Below are positions 7,304-15,651 of a DNA stretch of 64,000 nucleotides, one piece after another. The notes under the pieces are model-generated. The model was not told the origin of the DNA and made no database searches. It was given only the letters and a program-made list of their open reading frames with translations. The position numbers were made by a program, and so were the translations under genes. Source of the DNA: Saccharopolyspora erythraea NRRL 2338 (GTDB lineage: Bacteria; Actinomycetota; Actinomycetes; Mycobacteriales; Pseudonocardiaceae); assembly GCF_000062885.1 (NCBI RefSeq), contig NC_009142.1, positions 7,801,584 through 7,865,583 of the forward strand. The letters run 5' to 3'. How positions within the stretch are numbered: position 1 is the first letter of the stretch; the number at the start of each line of letters is the position of its first letter.

Positions 7304-8560
7304 TCAGAGGAGCAGTTGCGAGATCGTGTAGATGGCCAGGCCTGCGAGTGCGCCGACGACCGTGCCGTTGATGCGGATGAACTGCAGGTCGCGGCCGACC
7401 TGGAGCTCGATCTTGCGCGAGGTCTCCTCGGCGTCCCAGCGCTCGACGGTGTCGGTGATGAGCGTGGTGATCTCGGCCCGGTAGTTCGACACGACGTAGA
7501 CCGCCGCGCCCTCCAGCCAGCCGTCCACCTTGGCGCGCATCTCGGGCTCCTCGACCAGGCGGCGGCCCATCGAACGCAGGCCTTCCCGCACTCTGACCCG
7601 CAGTTCGCTGGAAGGGTCCTCGGCGGCGTCGAGCAGCATCTTCTTGGCCGTGCCCCACGCCGACGAGACCAGGTTCTGCACCTCGGGGTGCTCCAGCACC
7701 TGCTGCTTGATCTGCTCGGCCTTGGCCATCGTGCGCGGGTCGTGCTGCAAGTCGTCGGCGAACTCGACCAGGAAGCGGTCGACCGCCTTGCGCATCTGGT
7801 GCTCGGGGTCGGTCTTGACCGCCCACGCGAACGACAGCACCTCGGCGTAGATCTTGTCGGCGACCATGGTGTCGAAGAACTTCGGCGACCAGGAGGGCGC
7901 GCGCTGGCTCACCACGCGCAGCACCGTCTCGTGGTTGTCGCGCACCCAGTCGTAGGCGCGGTCGCAGACGAGGTCGACGAGCTTGTGGTGCGAGCCGTCG
8001 GCGAAGACCTGGCCGAGGATGCGTCCCAGCGGCGGACCCCACGGCTGGGCGAGGACCTTGCGCACGACCGCCTGCTCCAGCACCGCCTGCACGTCCTCGT
8101 CGCGCAGGACCTGGACCGCACCGCGCACCGCGGTGGCGAGTTCCGAGGTGACCCGCTCGGCGTGGTCCCGCTCGCTGAGCCATCCGCCGAGCCGCTTGCT
8201 GATCTCGGCGCGGCGCAGCTTGTCGCGCACCACGCGCTCGGACAGGAAGTTGCTCCCCACGAAGTCGCCGAGACTGCGCCCGAGGGTGTCCTTGCGGGTC
8301 GGGATGATCGCGGTGTGCGGGATCGGCAGTCCCAGCGGACGGCGGAACAGCGCCGTCACCGCGAACCAGTCGGCCAGGGCGCCGACCATGCCCGCTTCAG
8401 CCGCCGCCCGGATGTAGCCCGCCCAGGCCGCCCCGCCGTTCTCCTGCCACCGGGCGATCACGTAGATCAGGGTCGCGACCAGCAGGAACGCGCCGGCCAC
8501 GGCCTTCATCCGCCGCAGGCTCCGGCGCTTCTCCTCATCGGATACCGCAGTACGCTGCAC
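7304..8560 (-). CDS. DUF445-family membrane-associated protein
   Basis: This 418-residue protein has an N-terminal transmembrane helix (AVAGAFLLVATLIYVIA), the signature AAAEAGMVGALADWFAVTALFRRPLGLPIPHTAIIP, a long amphipathic/coiled middle, and a C-terminal hydrophobic helix (IRINGTVVGALAGLAIYTISQLLL). This is the usual layout of DUF445 (YheB-like) proteins, whose role is unknown. GTG at 8560 is chosen (VQRTAVSDEEKRR); the longer upstream reading frame shows no conserved features. It is monocistronic. Confidence 0.88.
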   Translation of the reverse strand: MQRTAVSDEEKRRSLRRMKAVAGAFLLVATLIYVIARWQENGGAAWAGYIRAAAEAGMVGALADWFAVTALFRRPLGLPIPHTAIIPTRKDTLGRSLGDFVGSNFLSERVVRDKLRRAEISKRLGGWLSERDHAERVTSELATAVRGAVQVLRDEDVQAVLEQAVVRKVLAQPWGPPLGRILGQVFADGSHHKLVDLVCDRAYDWVRDNHETVLRVVSQRAPSWSPKFFDTMVADKIYAEVLSFAWAVKTDPEHQMRKAVDRFLVEFADDLQHDPRTMAKAEQIKQQVLEHPEVQNLVSSAWGTAKKMLLDAAEDPSSELRVRVREGLRSMGRRLVEEPEMRAKVDGWLEGAAVYVVSNYRAEITTLITDTVERWDAEETSRKIELQVGRDLQFIRINGTVVGALAGLAIYTISQLLL

Positions 8561-8981
8561 GCTTCGATTGTGGCAGTGTCCAGGACCGAGCCTCGCGACA
8601 CCGCCCGTAACGGACATTCCGGACGCCGGATCCGACACGGCCACGGCCGACCGCAAGCAGCAGCCTCGCGGAGACCTCGCGGACTCGTTGCGGCACGGCC
8701 ACAGGCGACCGACGCAGCTCCCGGGAAGGCTCAACCCTTGGACACTGGTGTGCTGGGCGGACGCCGAGCGGCGCCCGGAGCCAGGCTGAGCGACTGCGGG
8801 CGGAGCGGTGCGCCTGTGCCCGTCGCGGGCACAGCAGCGCGGCGGCGCCCGTCGCCACGAAGGCGCCCCGACGACTGCCACATCCATTCCCAGGGACGGG
8901 TCCGCCGAGGCCGGTCAGCGGTGCGAAGCCGCACGTTCGGCATCTGCTGATCGCGGGCGGTTTCGACTACGCTGCGGCAAC
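8561..8981. other. Intergenic region with a probable leaderless promoter
   Basis: This 420-bp gap lies between divergent genes, and I see no convincing gene in it on either strand. TACGCT at 8968-8973 is eight bases before the GTG of the aminotransferase and fits a -10 box. The -35 position (TGCTGA, 17 bp upstream) is poor. Confidence 0.4.
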
Positions 8982-10151
8982 GTGCGTACTCCTGCTCTCA
9001 CCTCCCGCCTCCGACCGTTCACTTCCACGATCTTCGCGGAGATCACCGAGCTCGCGAGGCGGACCGGGGCGGTCAACCTCGGTCAGGGCTTCCCCGACAC
9101 CGACGGACCCGAGGGCATGCTCAGAGTCGCGCAACAGGCGATCGCCGACGGCGTGAACCAGTACCCGCCGGGCGCGGGCGCGCCCGAGCTGCGCGGGGCG
9201 ATCGCCGCGCACCGCCGCAGTCGCTACGACATCGAGCACGACCCCGAGGGCGAGATCCTGGTGACCGTCGGGGCCACCGAGGCGATGTCGGCCGCGATGC
9301 TCGCGCTGGTAGAGCCCGGCGACGAGGTCGTGCTGATCGAGCCCTACTACGACGCCTACCCCGTCGCCGTCGCGATGGCCGGCGGCGTGCGCCGGACCGT
9401 GCCGCTCACCCAGGGGCCGGACCACCGCTTCGTGCTCGACGTCGACGCGCTGCGCGCGGCGGTCGGGCCGCAGACCCGCGCGCTGGTGCTGAACTCTCCG
9501 CACAACCCCACCGGCACGGTTTTCACCGACGACGAGCTGGCGGCGATCGCCGACGTCTGCCGCGAGCACGACGTCATCGCCATCACCGACGAGGTCTACG
9601 AGCACCTGCTGTTCGACGGGCGCAAGCACAAGCCGCTGGCGACCCTGCCGGGCATGACCGAACGCACCCTGTCGATCTCCAGCGTCGGCAAGAGCTTCAG
9701 CGCGACCGGGTGGAAGATCGGGTGGGTCTGCGGACCGCGGGAGCTGGTCGCGGCGGTGCGCGCCGCCAAGCAGTTCATCACCTTCGTCGGCGGTGCGCCG
9801 TTCCAGCCGGCCGTCGCGCACGCGCTCCAGCACGAGCTCGACTGGGCCGAACAGCTGCGGCTGGACCTCCAGCGCAAGCGCGACCTGCTCTCGAGCGGTC
9901 TGGCCGAAGCGGGCTTCGACGTGCTCGCCAGCGAGGGCACCTACTTCATCTGCGCCGACGTTCGCCCGCTGGGCTTCAGCGACGGGGCGCAGCTGTGCCG
10001 CGAGCTGCCCGAGCGGATCGGGGTCGCCGCGATTCCGGTGCAGGTGTTCTGCGACCACCCCGACGCGACCAGGCACCTGGTTCGCTTCGCGTTCTGCAAG
10101 CGCGACGAGGTCCTGGACGAGGCCGTCGAACGGCTCCACAAGCTGCGCTGA
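8982..10151 (+). CDS. Class I/II PLP aminotransferase (DapC/kynurenine-type)
   Basis: This 389-residue fold-type I aminotransferase has NLGQGFPDTDGPE near the N-terminus, SPHNPTG, DEVYEHLLFDG and the PLP-lysine motif SVGKSFSATGWKIGW. The group includes N-succinyldiaminopimelate aminotransferase DapC and glutamine/kynurenine aminotransferases; the sequence alone does not separate them. Mycobacterial DapC is of this type, so a lysine/peptidoglycan role is possible. The start is GTG, likely leaderless. It is convergent with the CHAT gene (two bases between stops), so the pair share terminator space. Confidence 0.88.
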   Translation: MRTPALTSRLRPFTSTIFAEITELARRTGAVNLGQGFPDTDGPEGMLRVAQQAIADGVNQYPPGAGAPELRGAIAAHRRSRYDIEHDPEGEILVTVGATEAMSAAMLALVEPGDEVVLIEPYYDAYPVAVAMAGGVRRTVPLTQGPDHRFVLDVDALRAAVGPQTRALVLNSPHNPTGTVFTDDELAAIADVCREHDVIAITDEVYEHLLFDGRKHKPLATLPGMTERTLSISSVGKSFSATGWKIGWVCGPRELVAAVRAAKQFITFVGGAPFQPAVAHALQHELDWAEQLRLDLQRKRDLLSSGLAEAGFDVLASEGTYFICADVRPLGFSDGAQLCRELPERIGVAAIPVQVFCDHPDATRHLVRFAFCKRDEVLDEAVERLHKLR

Positions 10152-10153
10152 CA

Positions 10154-12856
10154 TCAGCGTCCTCCGTATCCGAGGCACACGAACCCGGATTCGCCGTGTG
10201 CTGCCTGCGCCTGGGCCAGCGCCGTCGCCGGCGGCACCCCGCGCCGCAGCGCGGAGTGCAACGCGACCATGACCTCGGCCGTGCGTTCGTCCGGCACCGG
10301 GATCACGCTCGCGATCACCGTCGCCGTGCCGCGGCCGAGCAGTGCGGCAGCCAGCCCGCTGAGCTGGTCGCATGGGCTGATCGCCGACTGGCCGACCTCG
10401 CACGCCGAGAGCACCACGGTCGTCGGGCCGCGGTGCAGGCGGTCCAGGTCGTAGCCGTAGAGCGGACCGTCGGCGAGGTCGAGGCAGGAGAGCAGCGGTT
10501 GGTCGCTGCGGAAACGGCCGTGCGCGGCGACGTGCACGGTGCCCGCTCCGTCCACTGTGTCCAGAACGCGTTCGGCCGTCGCGTCCGCTCCCGTGAGCAG
10601 TTCCCCACCTGCCGCAGCATGCAGGTCGGTGACCTCGCGCTCGGCATGCTCCAGGCCGGGCCCCGCCACCCAGACCTGCCGGGTCGCGGGAGTCGTCTCG
10701 GCGATGTCGGCCGCTCCGCGCAACCAGCACCGCAGCGAAGGGGCGACGGTCACACCGCGTCCATGCAGCGGCGGTAGCGCCGCCCACGGAAGCGCGTGCA
10801 GGCTTCCGGTGGGCACGACCACGAGCGGGCGCCCCCGTTGCAGTTCGTCGGCGACCGGCCCCAGCACCCGCTCGGCGATGATCTCGGCGGACCCGCGCAC
10901 CCAGCCGTCGAACATCGCGCGGACCGTGCTGTCGGGCTTTTCCGCCTGCCTGGACAGGAAGTTGCGCAACCTCTCCACCTCGGCCACCACAGCGGACTCG
11001 TCTGCCAGCGCGTGCAGCCGCACCACGCCATCCACAATGGACACCGCGCGCAGTCGACCGTCAACGGTGAAGAAGTTGAGCAGCACCGCATCGCCGAGTT
11101 CGCCGACGACGTCGCCGAGTTCCCAGCGGCCCCACGCACCTTCGGTGGCACCGTTGACGAGCATCGCGCGACGGCGCACCCGGCCTTCCAGCTCCTCGAC
11201 CCGCCGCAGCGCGCCACCGTTCCTCGAACCACGTGTGTCAGCCACCGCCGCGCGCAGCTCGACCAGCGACCGGCGCAGTTCCGGGTCGGCGGGTGGTTGC
11301 AGCGCCCGGCGCTGCAACGCGCTGGCGCGTGCGCATTCTGTCCAGCGCAACACCAGCTCCGGATCGCCGACGCGCAACGCCGCGGTCACCGCCGTGTCCG
11401 CGAGGTCGGCTGCCAGTCCGAAGGTGTGCACCCGCAGCTCGAACGCCGCCATGGGAGCCGCGTAGTTCTCGACCGCCCGCAACCCGCTCCGGCACGCGGC
11501 GAAAAGCCCCGGCAGGTCGCCTACCTGCTCGGCCAGCAGCGCCCGGGCGTGCCAACCGACCGCGAGCTGCGACGCACCCGCCCGCGGGTCATCGCTCGAG
11601 GCCGCCGCGAGGGCCAGCAGCTTGCGCGACAGTGCGGGCATGCCGGCCCCGCCCGCCACGCGACCCGCGACCAGCCACAGCTCCGCGGCCGCCGCGGACC
11701 AGCCGAAACCGGCGCACACCACGCCCGCCCGTCGCGCCGCGACCAGGGCATACCGCGAGCGGTGCCCGTTGCGGAGCTTCGCCTGCCACTCGGTGGCCGC
11801 CGCGAGCGCCACCCAGGCGGGACGCCGCTGTGCGCGGAACAACCGCCGGGCCTCACCGGCGGCTTCGACAGCGGCCCGCGCGTCGCCGTCCCGGAGGGCG
11901 CACCCGGCGAGGGCGAGCCTGGTCTCGGCCAGCCGCACAGCCCGTCCGCGGGCGGCCAGCCGGTCCGCCGCCCGCTCCATCTCGGTGCGCGCCTCAGCGG
12001 TGAGCCCGGCCGCGGCGAGCGCCTCGGCGCGGTCGACCAGCGCCTCCGGGTTCGACTCGGTGTCGAGGCCCATCGACAACGCCGCCGAGTACAGCCTCAG
12101 CGCCCTGGGCAGGTCGCCGGCCCGGAACGCCACGCAGCCGCGGTTGTGCCTGCAACCGGCGGCCCGTCCGGGCTGATCCGCCGAGGCGAAGATCCGCTCG
12201 GCGCGAGCCAGGTCGGTTTCGGCTTCTTCCAGGCCGTTCGAGTACATCCACGCGAGCCCGCGTCCGAGCAGCGCGTTGGCGACCCACCGCAGGTCCTCCT
12301 TCGACCGACGCTCGTGCGAGTGTTCGGGCTTCTCATGCGCGGAGTCCTCGTTCCCGGAGACCTGGTGCGCGTCCAACTGCGCCAGCGCCTCGGTGAGCTG
12401 GGTGATCGCCTCGGGGAACCGGTCGTTCTGGCAGTACAGCAGCCCGCGCAGGCACACCGCGCGCCGTCGGTCCCGCCCGCGCAGCCGTGGTTCGGCGGCG
12501 ACGAGGTGCTCCCAGCAGGCGTCGGTCATCCCCCGGTCGAACTCGATCCAGGCGAGGGTCAGCCGGAACTGGGCCTCGCGCTGCTCCAGCCCACCGCGCC
12601 GCGCCGCCGTCAGCCCCAGCCGCGCGTGCTTGCGCGCGTCCCGCAGCCTGCCCCGCTCGACCTCCGCGATGGCGGCGACGTGCCTGGCCAGCACCCGGAA
12701 CTCGACGTCGCGAACCGGATCCGACAGCCAGCGCTCGGCGTGGCGGAGGGCCTCCTGCGGAGCTGTGCTCGCACGCGCCCGCCACCGCAGCGCGGTCTCG
12801 ATCCTCGTCTCGCCGTCCGCACGGACGGCAGTCCCGGCGCTCAACAGACCAGCCAA
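10154..12856 (-). CDS. TPR-like repeat protein with C-terminal CHAT protease domain
   Basis: This 900-residue cytosolic protein has about 600 residues of helical repeats of TPR type (blocks such as ALLGRGLAWMYSNGLEEAETDLARAERIF), then a CHAT domain over the last 270 residues. CHAT domains are caspase-like cysteine peptidases. The dyad is visible as H779 (VHVAAHGRF) and C819 (VVLSACEVGQS). The TTG start overlaps the end of the 157-residue gene by 16 bp. Together with the sigma factor and subtilase upstream it forms a five-gene minus-strand cluster. The helical half would be the sensor and CHAT the effector; targets are unknown. Confidence 0.9.
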   Translation of the reverse strand: MAGLLSAGTAVRADGETRIETALRWRARASTAPQEALRHAERWLSDPVRDVEFRVLARHVAAIAEVERGRLRDARKHARLGLTAARRGGLEQREAQFRLTLAWIEFDRGMTDACWEHLVAAEPRLRGRDRRRAVCLRGLLYCQNDRFPEAITQLTEALAQLDAHQVSGNEDSAHEKPEHSHERRSKEDLRWVANALLGRGLAWMYSNGLEEAETDLARAERIFASADQPGRAAGCRHNRGCVAFRAGDLPRALRLYSAALSMGLDTESNPEALVDRAEALAAAGLTAEARTEMERAADRLAARGRAVRLAETRLALAGCALRDGDARAAVEAAGEARRLFRAQRRPAWVALAAATEWQAKLRNGHRSRYALVAARRAGVVCAGFGWSAAAAELWLVAGRVAGGAGMPALSRKLLALAAASSDDPRAGASQLAVGWHARALLAEQVGDLPGLFAACRSGLRAVENYAAPMAAFELRVHTFGLAADLADTAVTAALRVGDPELVLRWTECARASALQRRALQPPADPELRRSLVELRAAVADTRGSRNGGALRRVEELEGRVRRRAMLVNGATEGAWGRWELGDVVGELGDAVLLNFFTVDGRLRAVSIVDGVVRLHALADESAVVAEVERLRNFLSRQAEKPDSTVRAMFDGWVRGSAEIIAERVLGPVADELQRGRPLVVVPTGSLHALPWAALPPLHGRGVTVAPSLRCWLRGAADIAETTPATRQVWVAGPGLEHAEREVTDLHAAAGGELLTGADATAERVLDTVDGAGTVHVAAHGRFRSDQPLLSCLDLADGPLYGYDLDRLHRGPTTVVLSACEVGQSAISPCDQLSGLAAALLGRGTATVIASVIPVPDERTAEVMVALHSALRRGVPPATALAQAQAAHGESGFVCLGYGGR

Positions 12857-13314
12857 TCCGCGACGGCGGCAGCGGACCGCTCCTGCCGGAACACCACGCT
12901 CAGCGGTCCCCGGGGCACGTCGTCCACCGCGAACCCACCGCGTTCGTCGAGCGCACCGACGCTCTCGCCGGTGGCGTGCCGGAGCACGACGTCACCGGCG
13001 GGGGCGCTGTGCCCGGGACGGCCGAGCACCAGCCCCACCGCGCGGAACAAGCCTTCCGCGACCGGGATCAGGTCCATCTCGAGCATCCGCCCGGGCATCG
13101 CGAACGTGAGCACCCTGGTCTCGCCCATGCCCGCGCGCCGGGTCCTCGCCGGAGCGTCCGCCGAGTCGCCGATCAACCGCAGCGCCGAGCCGCCGCCCGA
13201 CCACTTCCGCGACGCCGCCGCATAGGCGGCCTCGACGAGCCGCCGCGGCGCCGGATCGCAGGCCTCGAACAGGTCGCGCAGGACCCGCAGTTCGGCCGGA
13301 GGTCGCACCCTCAT
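12841..13314 (-). CDS. Conserved-type hypothetical protein of the CHAT cluster
   Basis: This 157-residue protein has a helical N-terminal part (RVLRDLFEACDPAPRRLVEAAYAAASR) and a beta-rich C-terminal part. The stretch ESVGALDERGGFAVDDVPRGPLSVVFR resembles carboxypeptidase-regulatory-like or transthyretin-like strands. Its ATG overlaps the stop of the preceding small ORF and its end overlaps the CHAT start, so it is translationally coupled to the protease. In comparable actinobacterial clusters an accessory gene occupies this place; its function is unknown to me. Confidence 0.75.
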   Translation of the reverse strand: MRVRPPAELRVLRDLFEACDPAPRRLVEAAYAAASRKWSGGGSALRLIGDSADAPARTRRAGMGETRVLTFAMPGRMLEMDLIPVAEGLFRAVGLVLGRPGHSAPAGDVVLRHATGESVGALDERGGFAVDDVPRGPLSVVFRQERSAAAVADWLVC

Positions 13315-13634
13315 CGCACAGCCCTGCCTTCCACGGACGTACCGGCTCGCCGGTGGAGAACGGAGTGGACGGACAGTCCGGACCGATCAGCCGGCTCTCC
13401 CGCGTGCCGATCGCGTTGCGCGGCACCGGGCAGCGGTTCTCGCGCGGAGATCGCGCATGAGACCGGGGCCGGCCGAACCGGGCGGTCAACATCGTCCGGC
13501 GCAGGGTGGACGCGCTGCCGGACAAGTGGTCGAGCACGGCCTCGGGTCCCGCGAGCAAGACCACCAACGCCAGAACGCGACACCGTGCCGAGGACGTAGG
13601 CTCCGGCGCCGCCACAGCTCTCCAGCAGGAACAT
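13311..13634 (-). CDS. Doubtful small ORF between sigma factor and 157-aa gene
   Basis: This 107-codon frame starts at an ATG overlapping the sigma factor stop and ends at a TGA overlapping the next ATG, the spacing of a coupled gene. The first 18 codons (MFLLESCGGAGAYVLGTVS) have strong G/C third positions. After that the third-position bias moves to another frame, which reads VLALVVLLAGPEAVLDHLSG. Either a base has been gained or lost, or the real product is short. The alternative frame would begin at GTG 13615 and has no nearby stop. Confidence 0.35.
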   Translation of the reverse strand: MFLLESCGGAGAYVLGTVSRSGVGGLARGTRGRARPLVRQRVHPAPDDVDRPVRPAPVSCAISAREPLPGAAQRDRHAGEPADRSGLSVHSVLHRRAGTSVEGRAVR

Positions 13635-14215
13635 CACGCCGCCTCCTCCGCTCCGCCGAGCGAGGTCATCCGCTGCCGGAGCAGCGCCAGGCACCTGCTG
13701 CGCTTGGGCCCGATGGTTCCGCGCGCCATGCCGAGCGCCTCGCTCACCTGCGCGTAGCTGGTCTCCGGTGCGACCGCCAGCACGCGCAACAACTGCTGGC
13801 AGCGCTGCGAGAGCTGGCCGAACGCCTGCCACAACCGTGCGGCGGTGATCGAGCGCAGAGCCTTGCTCTCGGGTCCGTCGTCGTGGTCCGGGACGTCGAA
13901 CAGCGACGGGTCCACACCCGTCGGCGCCTCGCGCTGACGGGCCCGGGCGAGCCGGGCGGACTCGCGGCGCGCAGTGGTCACCAACCACCCCGAGAGGGCG
14001 TCAGGACTTCGCAGCCGCTCGAGGTTCTCGGCCAGCAGCAACCAGGTGGCCTGGTACACGTCCTCGGCGTCGGCGGGGTTCGAGCAGTACGCCCTGGCCA
14101 CACCCCACACCACCGGGCCGTTGCGGTCCACCAGCTCCTCCCACGCCTGAGCGCTACCGCGCGCCGCGCTGTGCAGCAGTGCCGCCGAGCCACCGACTTC
14201 CCGGACCTCGCGCAT
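13634..14215 (-). CDS. ECF-type RNA polymerase sigma factor
   Basis: This 193-residue sigma-70 family protein keeps region 2 (NPADAEDVYQATWLLL, with the DA-DVYQ core-binding signature) and region 4 with its helix-turn-helix (SYAQVSEALGMARGTIGPKRSRCLALLR). No anti-sigma gene is adjacent. It lies 84 bp downstream of the subtilase gene and directly upstream of the small ORF, 157-residue gene and CHAT gene. A 13-bp inverted repeat sits just before its start codon, overlapping the ribosome-binding purines, so its translation or transcription may be controlled there. Confidence 0.88.
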   Translation of the reverse strand: MREVREVGGSAALLHSAARGSAQAWEELVDRNGPVVWGVARAYCSNPADAEDVYQATWLLLAENLERLRSPDALSGWLVTTARRESARLARARQREAPTGVDPSLFDVPDHDDGPESKALRSITAARLWQAFGQLSQRCQQLLRVLAVAPETSYAQVSEALGMARGTIGPKRSRCLALLRQRMTSLGGAEEAA

Positions 14216-14223
14216 GACGACTT

Positions 14224-14274
14224 CCCTTCGCTTCTCGATCGATCAACACGCCCGCGAATAAGAGAAGCGAAGGG
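14224..14274 (-). promoter_or_regulatory. 13-bp perfect inverted repeat in the sigma factor leader
   Basis: The arms 14224-14236 and 14262-14274 (CCCTTCGCTTCTC on the + strand and its complement) are separated by 25 nt containing GATCGATC. The proximal arm ends nine bases before the ATG. The purine stretch AAGGGAAG that should act as ribosome-binding site lies in the arm and its edge, so a folded mRNA would mask it. It could instead be a DNA operator. Confidence 0.65.
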
Positions 14275-14299
14275 GTCCGCTGGATTCAGGTTTTCCCGG

Positions 14300-15412
14300 T
14301 TAACGCCCGAACGGGTAACGCCGCCGCGCCTCCTGCCGGGCCGACGCCGCCGTACAGCCAGCGTCCAGCGCGACCGCCGCGGCCGCCGCGACCCTGGGAG
14401 CGGCGAAGGAAGTCCCGCTCCAGCGCGCGAATCCGTACGTGCGCACGCCCTTCGGCCGCAACCGGACGTAGCTGCTCACGACGTCCACTCCCGGCGCGGC
14501 GGCGTCCACCCACGGCCCGGAGTTGGAGAAGTCCGCGAGCGCGCCGTCCCCACCCGTGGCGGCGACAGCGATCACCGAGGGCAGCGCCGCGGGCCAGAAG
14601 GGCCGCGAGAGCGAGTGGTTGCCGGCCGCGGCGACGACCACCGCGGCACCGAACCGTTCGACCTCCGCGCGCAGGACCGGCGGGCAGACGTCGTCCGGGG
14701 TGTGGCAGCCGGCGGTCAGCACGACGACGTCCGGCCGCTCGTCCAGCAGCGAGCGCAGACCCGCGGCGACCGTGACGTCGTCGGTGAACCCCAGCGGGGA
14801 AAGCACGCGGCGGGACCGGATCACCGCGCCGGGTGCGTGCTGGAGCACCACACCGGACACGAAGGTGCCGTGCCCGGCCTGGCGGTCCTGACCGGAATCG
14901 TCGTCGGCGTCGAGCACTTCGGGCACGCTCTCGAACCACGGCCGCGACCGGAACCACGGATGCGGGTCCAGGCCGGTGTCGAGCACGCCGACGGTGATCC
15001 GCCGACGCCACGGCACGTCGGGAGGGGCGGGAACCGGTGGGGCGTCCTCGACCTCGGACCCGGTGCCCCAGATCACCGGCGCGCCGAACATCTGCGCGGA
15101 GCCGAGGTGCACGTGGTTGGCCGCGACCCCGTCGTGCTCCCGGGCGATGTCGACGCATCTGTCCTGCTCAGCAGGCCGCAGCCGGAACATGGCCACGCTG
15201 AGCGCGGCATCGTGGCGGACCTCGTCGACCCAGCGGCGCAGCCTGTCCGCCACCGCGCCCGCGGCATCGGCCGGCGCCACCAGCTCGCCGCGCCGCACCA
15301 GGCACTCCGCGGGTCCCTCGGGGTCGTGCAGCAGGAGGTCATGACCGCGTCGCGCCCAGCGGTCCCGGAGCTCAGCGGCGCTGAAAGCTTCGCTCTGATC
15401 CACAAGGGACAC
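14300..15412 (-). CDS. Intracellular S8 (subtilisin-like) serine peptidase
   Basis: This 370-residue protein has a complete subtilase triad: D145 (VLDTGLDPH), H181 (QAGHGTFVSG), oxyanion N265 (AAAGNHSL) and S335 (WSGTSFAAP). An Ala/Asp-rich domain of about 110 residues precedes the catalytic core. There is no signal peptide and no membrane segment, so it should act in the cytosol. It is the first gene of the minus-strand cluster that continues with the sigma factor and the CHAT protease. The start is GTG 15412, or GTG 15403. Confidence 0.9.
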   Translation of the reverse strand: MSLVDQSEAFSAAELRDRWARRGHDLLLHDPEGPAECLVRRGELVAPADAAGAVADRLRRWVDEVRHDAALSVAMFRLRPAEQDRCVDIAREHDGVAANHVHLGSAQMFGAPVIWGTGSEVEDAPPVPAPPDVPWRRRITVGVLDTGLDPHPWFRSRPWFESVPEVLDADDDSGQDRQAGHGTFVSGVVLQHAPGAVIRSRRVLSPLGFTDDVTVAAGLRSLLDERPDVVVLTAGCHTPDDVCPPVLRAEVERFGAAVVVAAAGNHSLSRPFWPAALPSVIAVAATGGDGALADFSNSGPWVDAAAPGVDVVSSYVRLRPKGVRTYGFARWSGTSFAAPRVAAAAAVALDAGCTAASARQEARRRYPFGR

Positions 15413-15651
15413 TTTGGGTGAGCATGATCAGGTCCACAGCGGACACGCCATCGGGCGTCCGGCAATCACCCGACCGGCGAGCTGTTCGACCTTGGCAAGG
15501 CGGTGCTCTACCTGAAGAATCAGAACGGTCTCCCGGTGTTCACTGCATTCGGCGGCACGACACCGCCTGTACGGGTGGTTGAACCCCGAGTGAGGTGCCG
15601 ACCATCCTGGCGCGGGAGACGATACGGCGCGAACGTACCGACAGGGCGGTG

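Noticed and set aside
10796-13225. 809-codon plus-strand frame opposite the CHAT gene
   Set aside because: Antisense shadow; the opposite frame has TPR-like repeats and a complete CHAT dyad.
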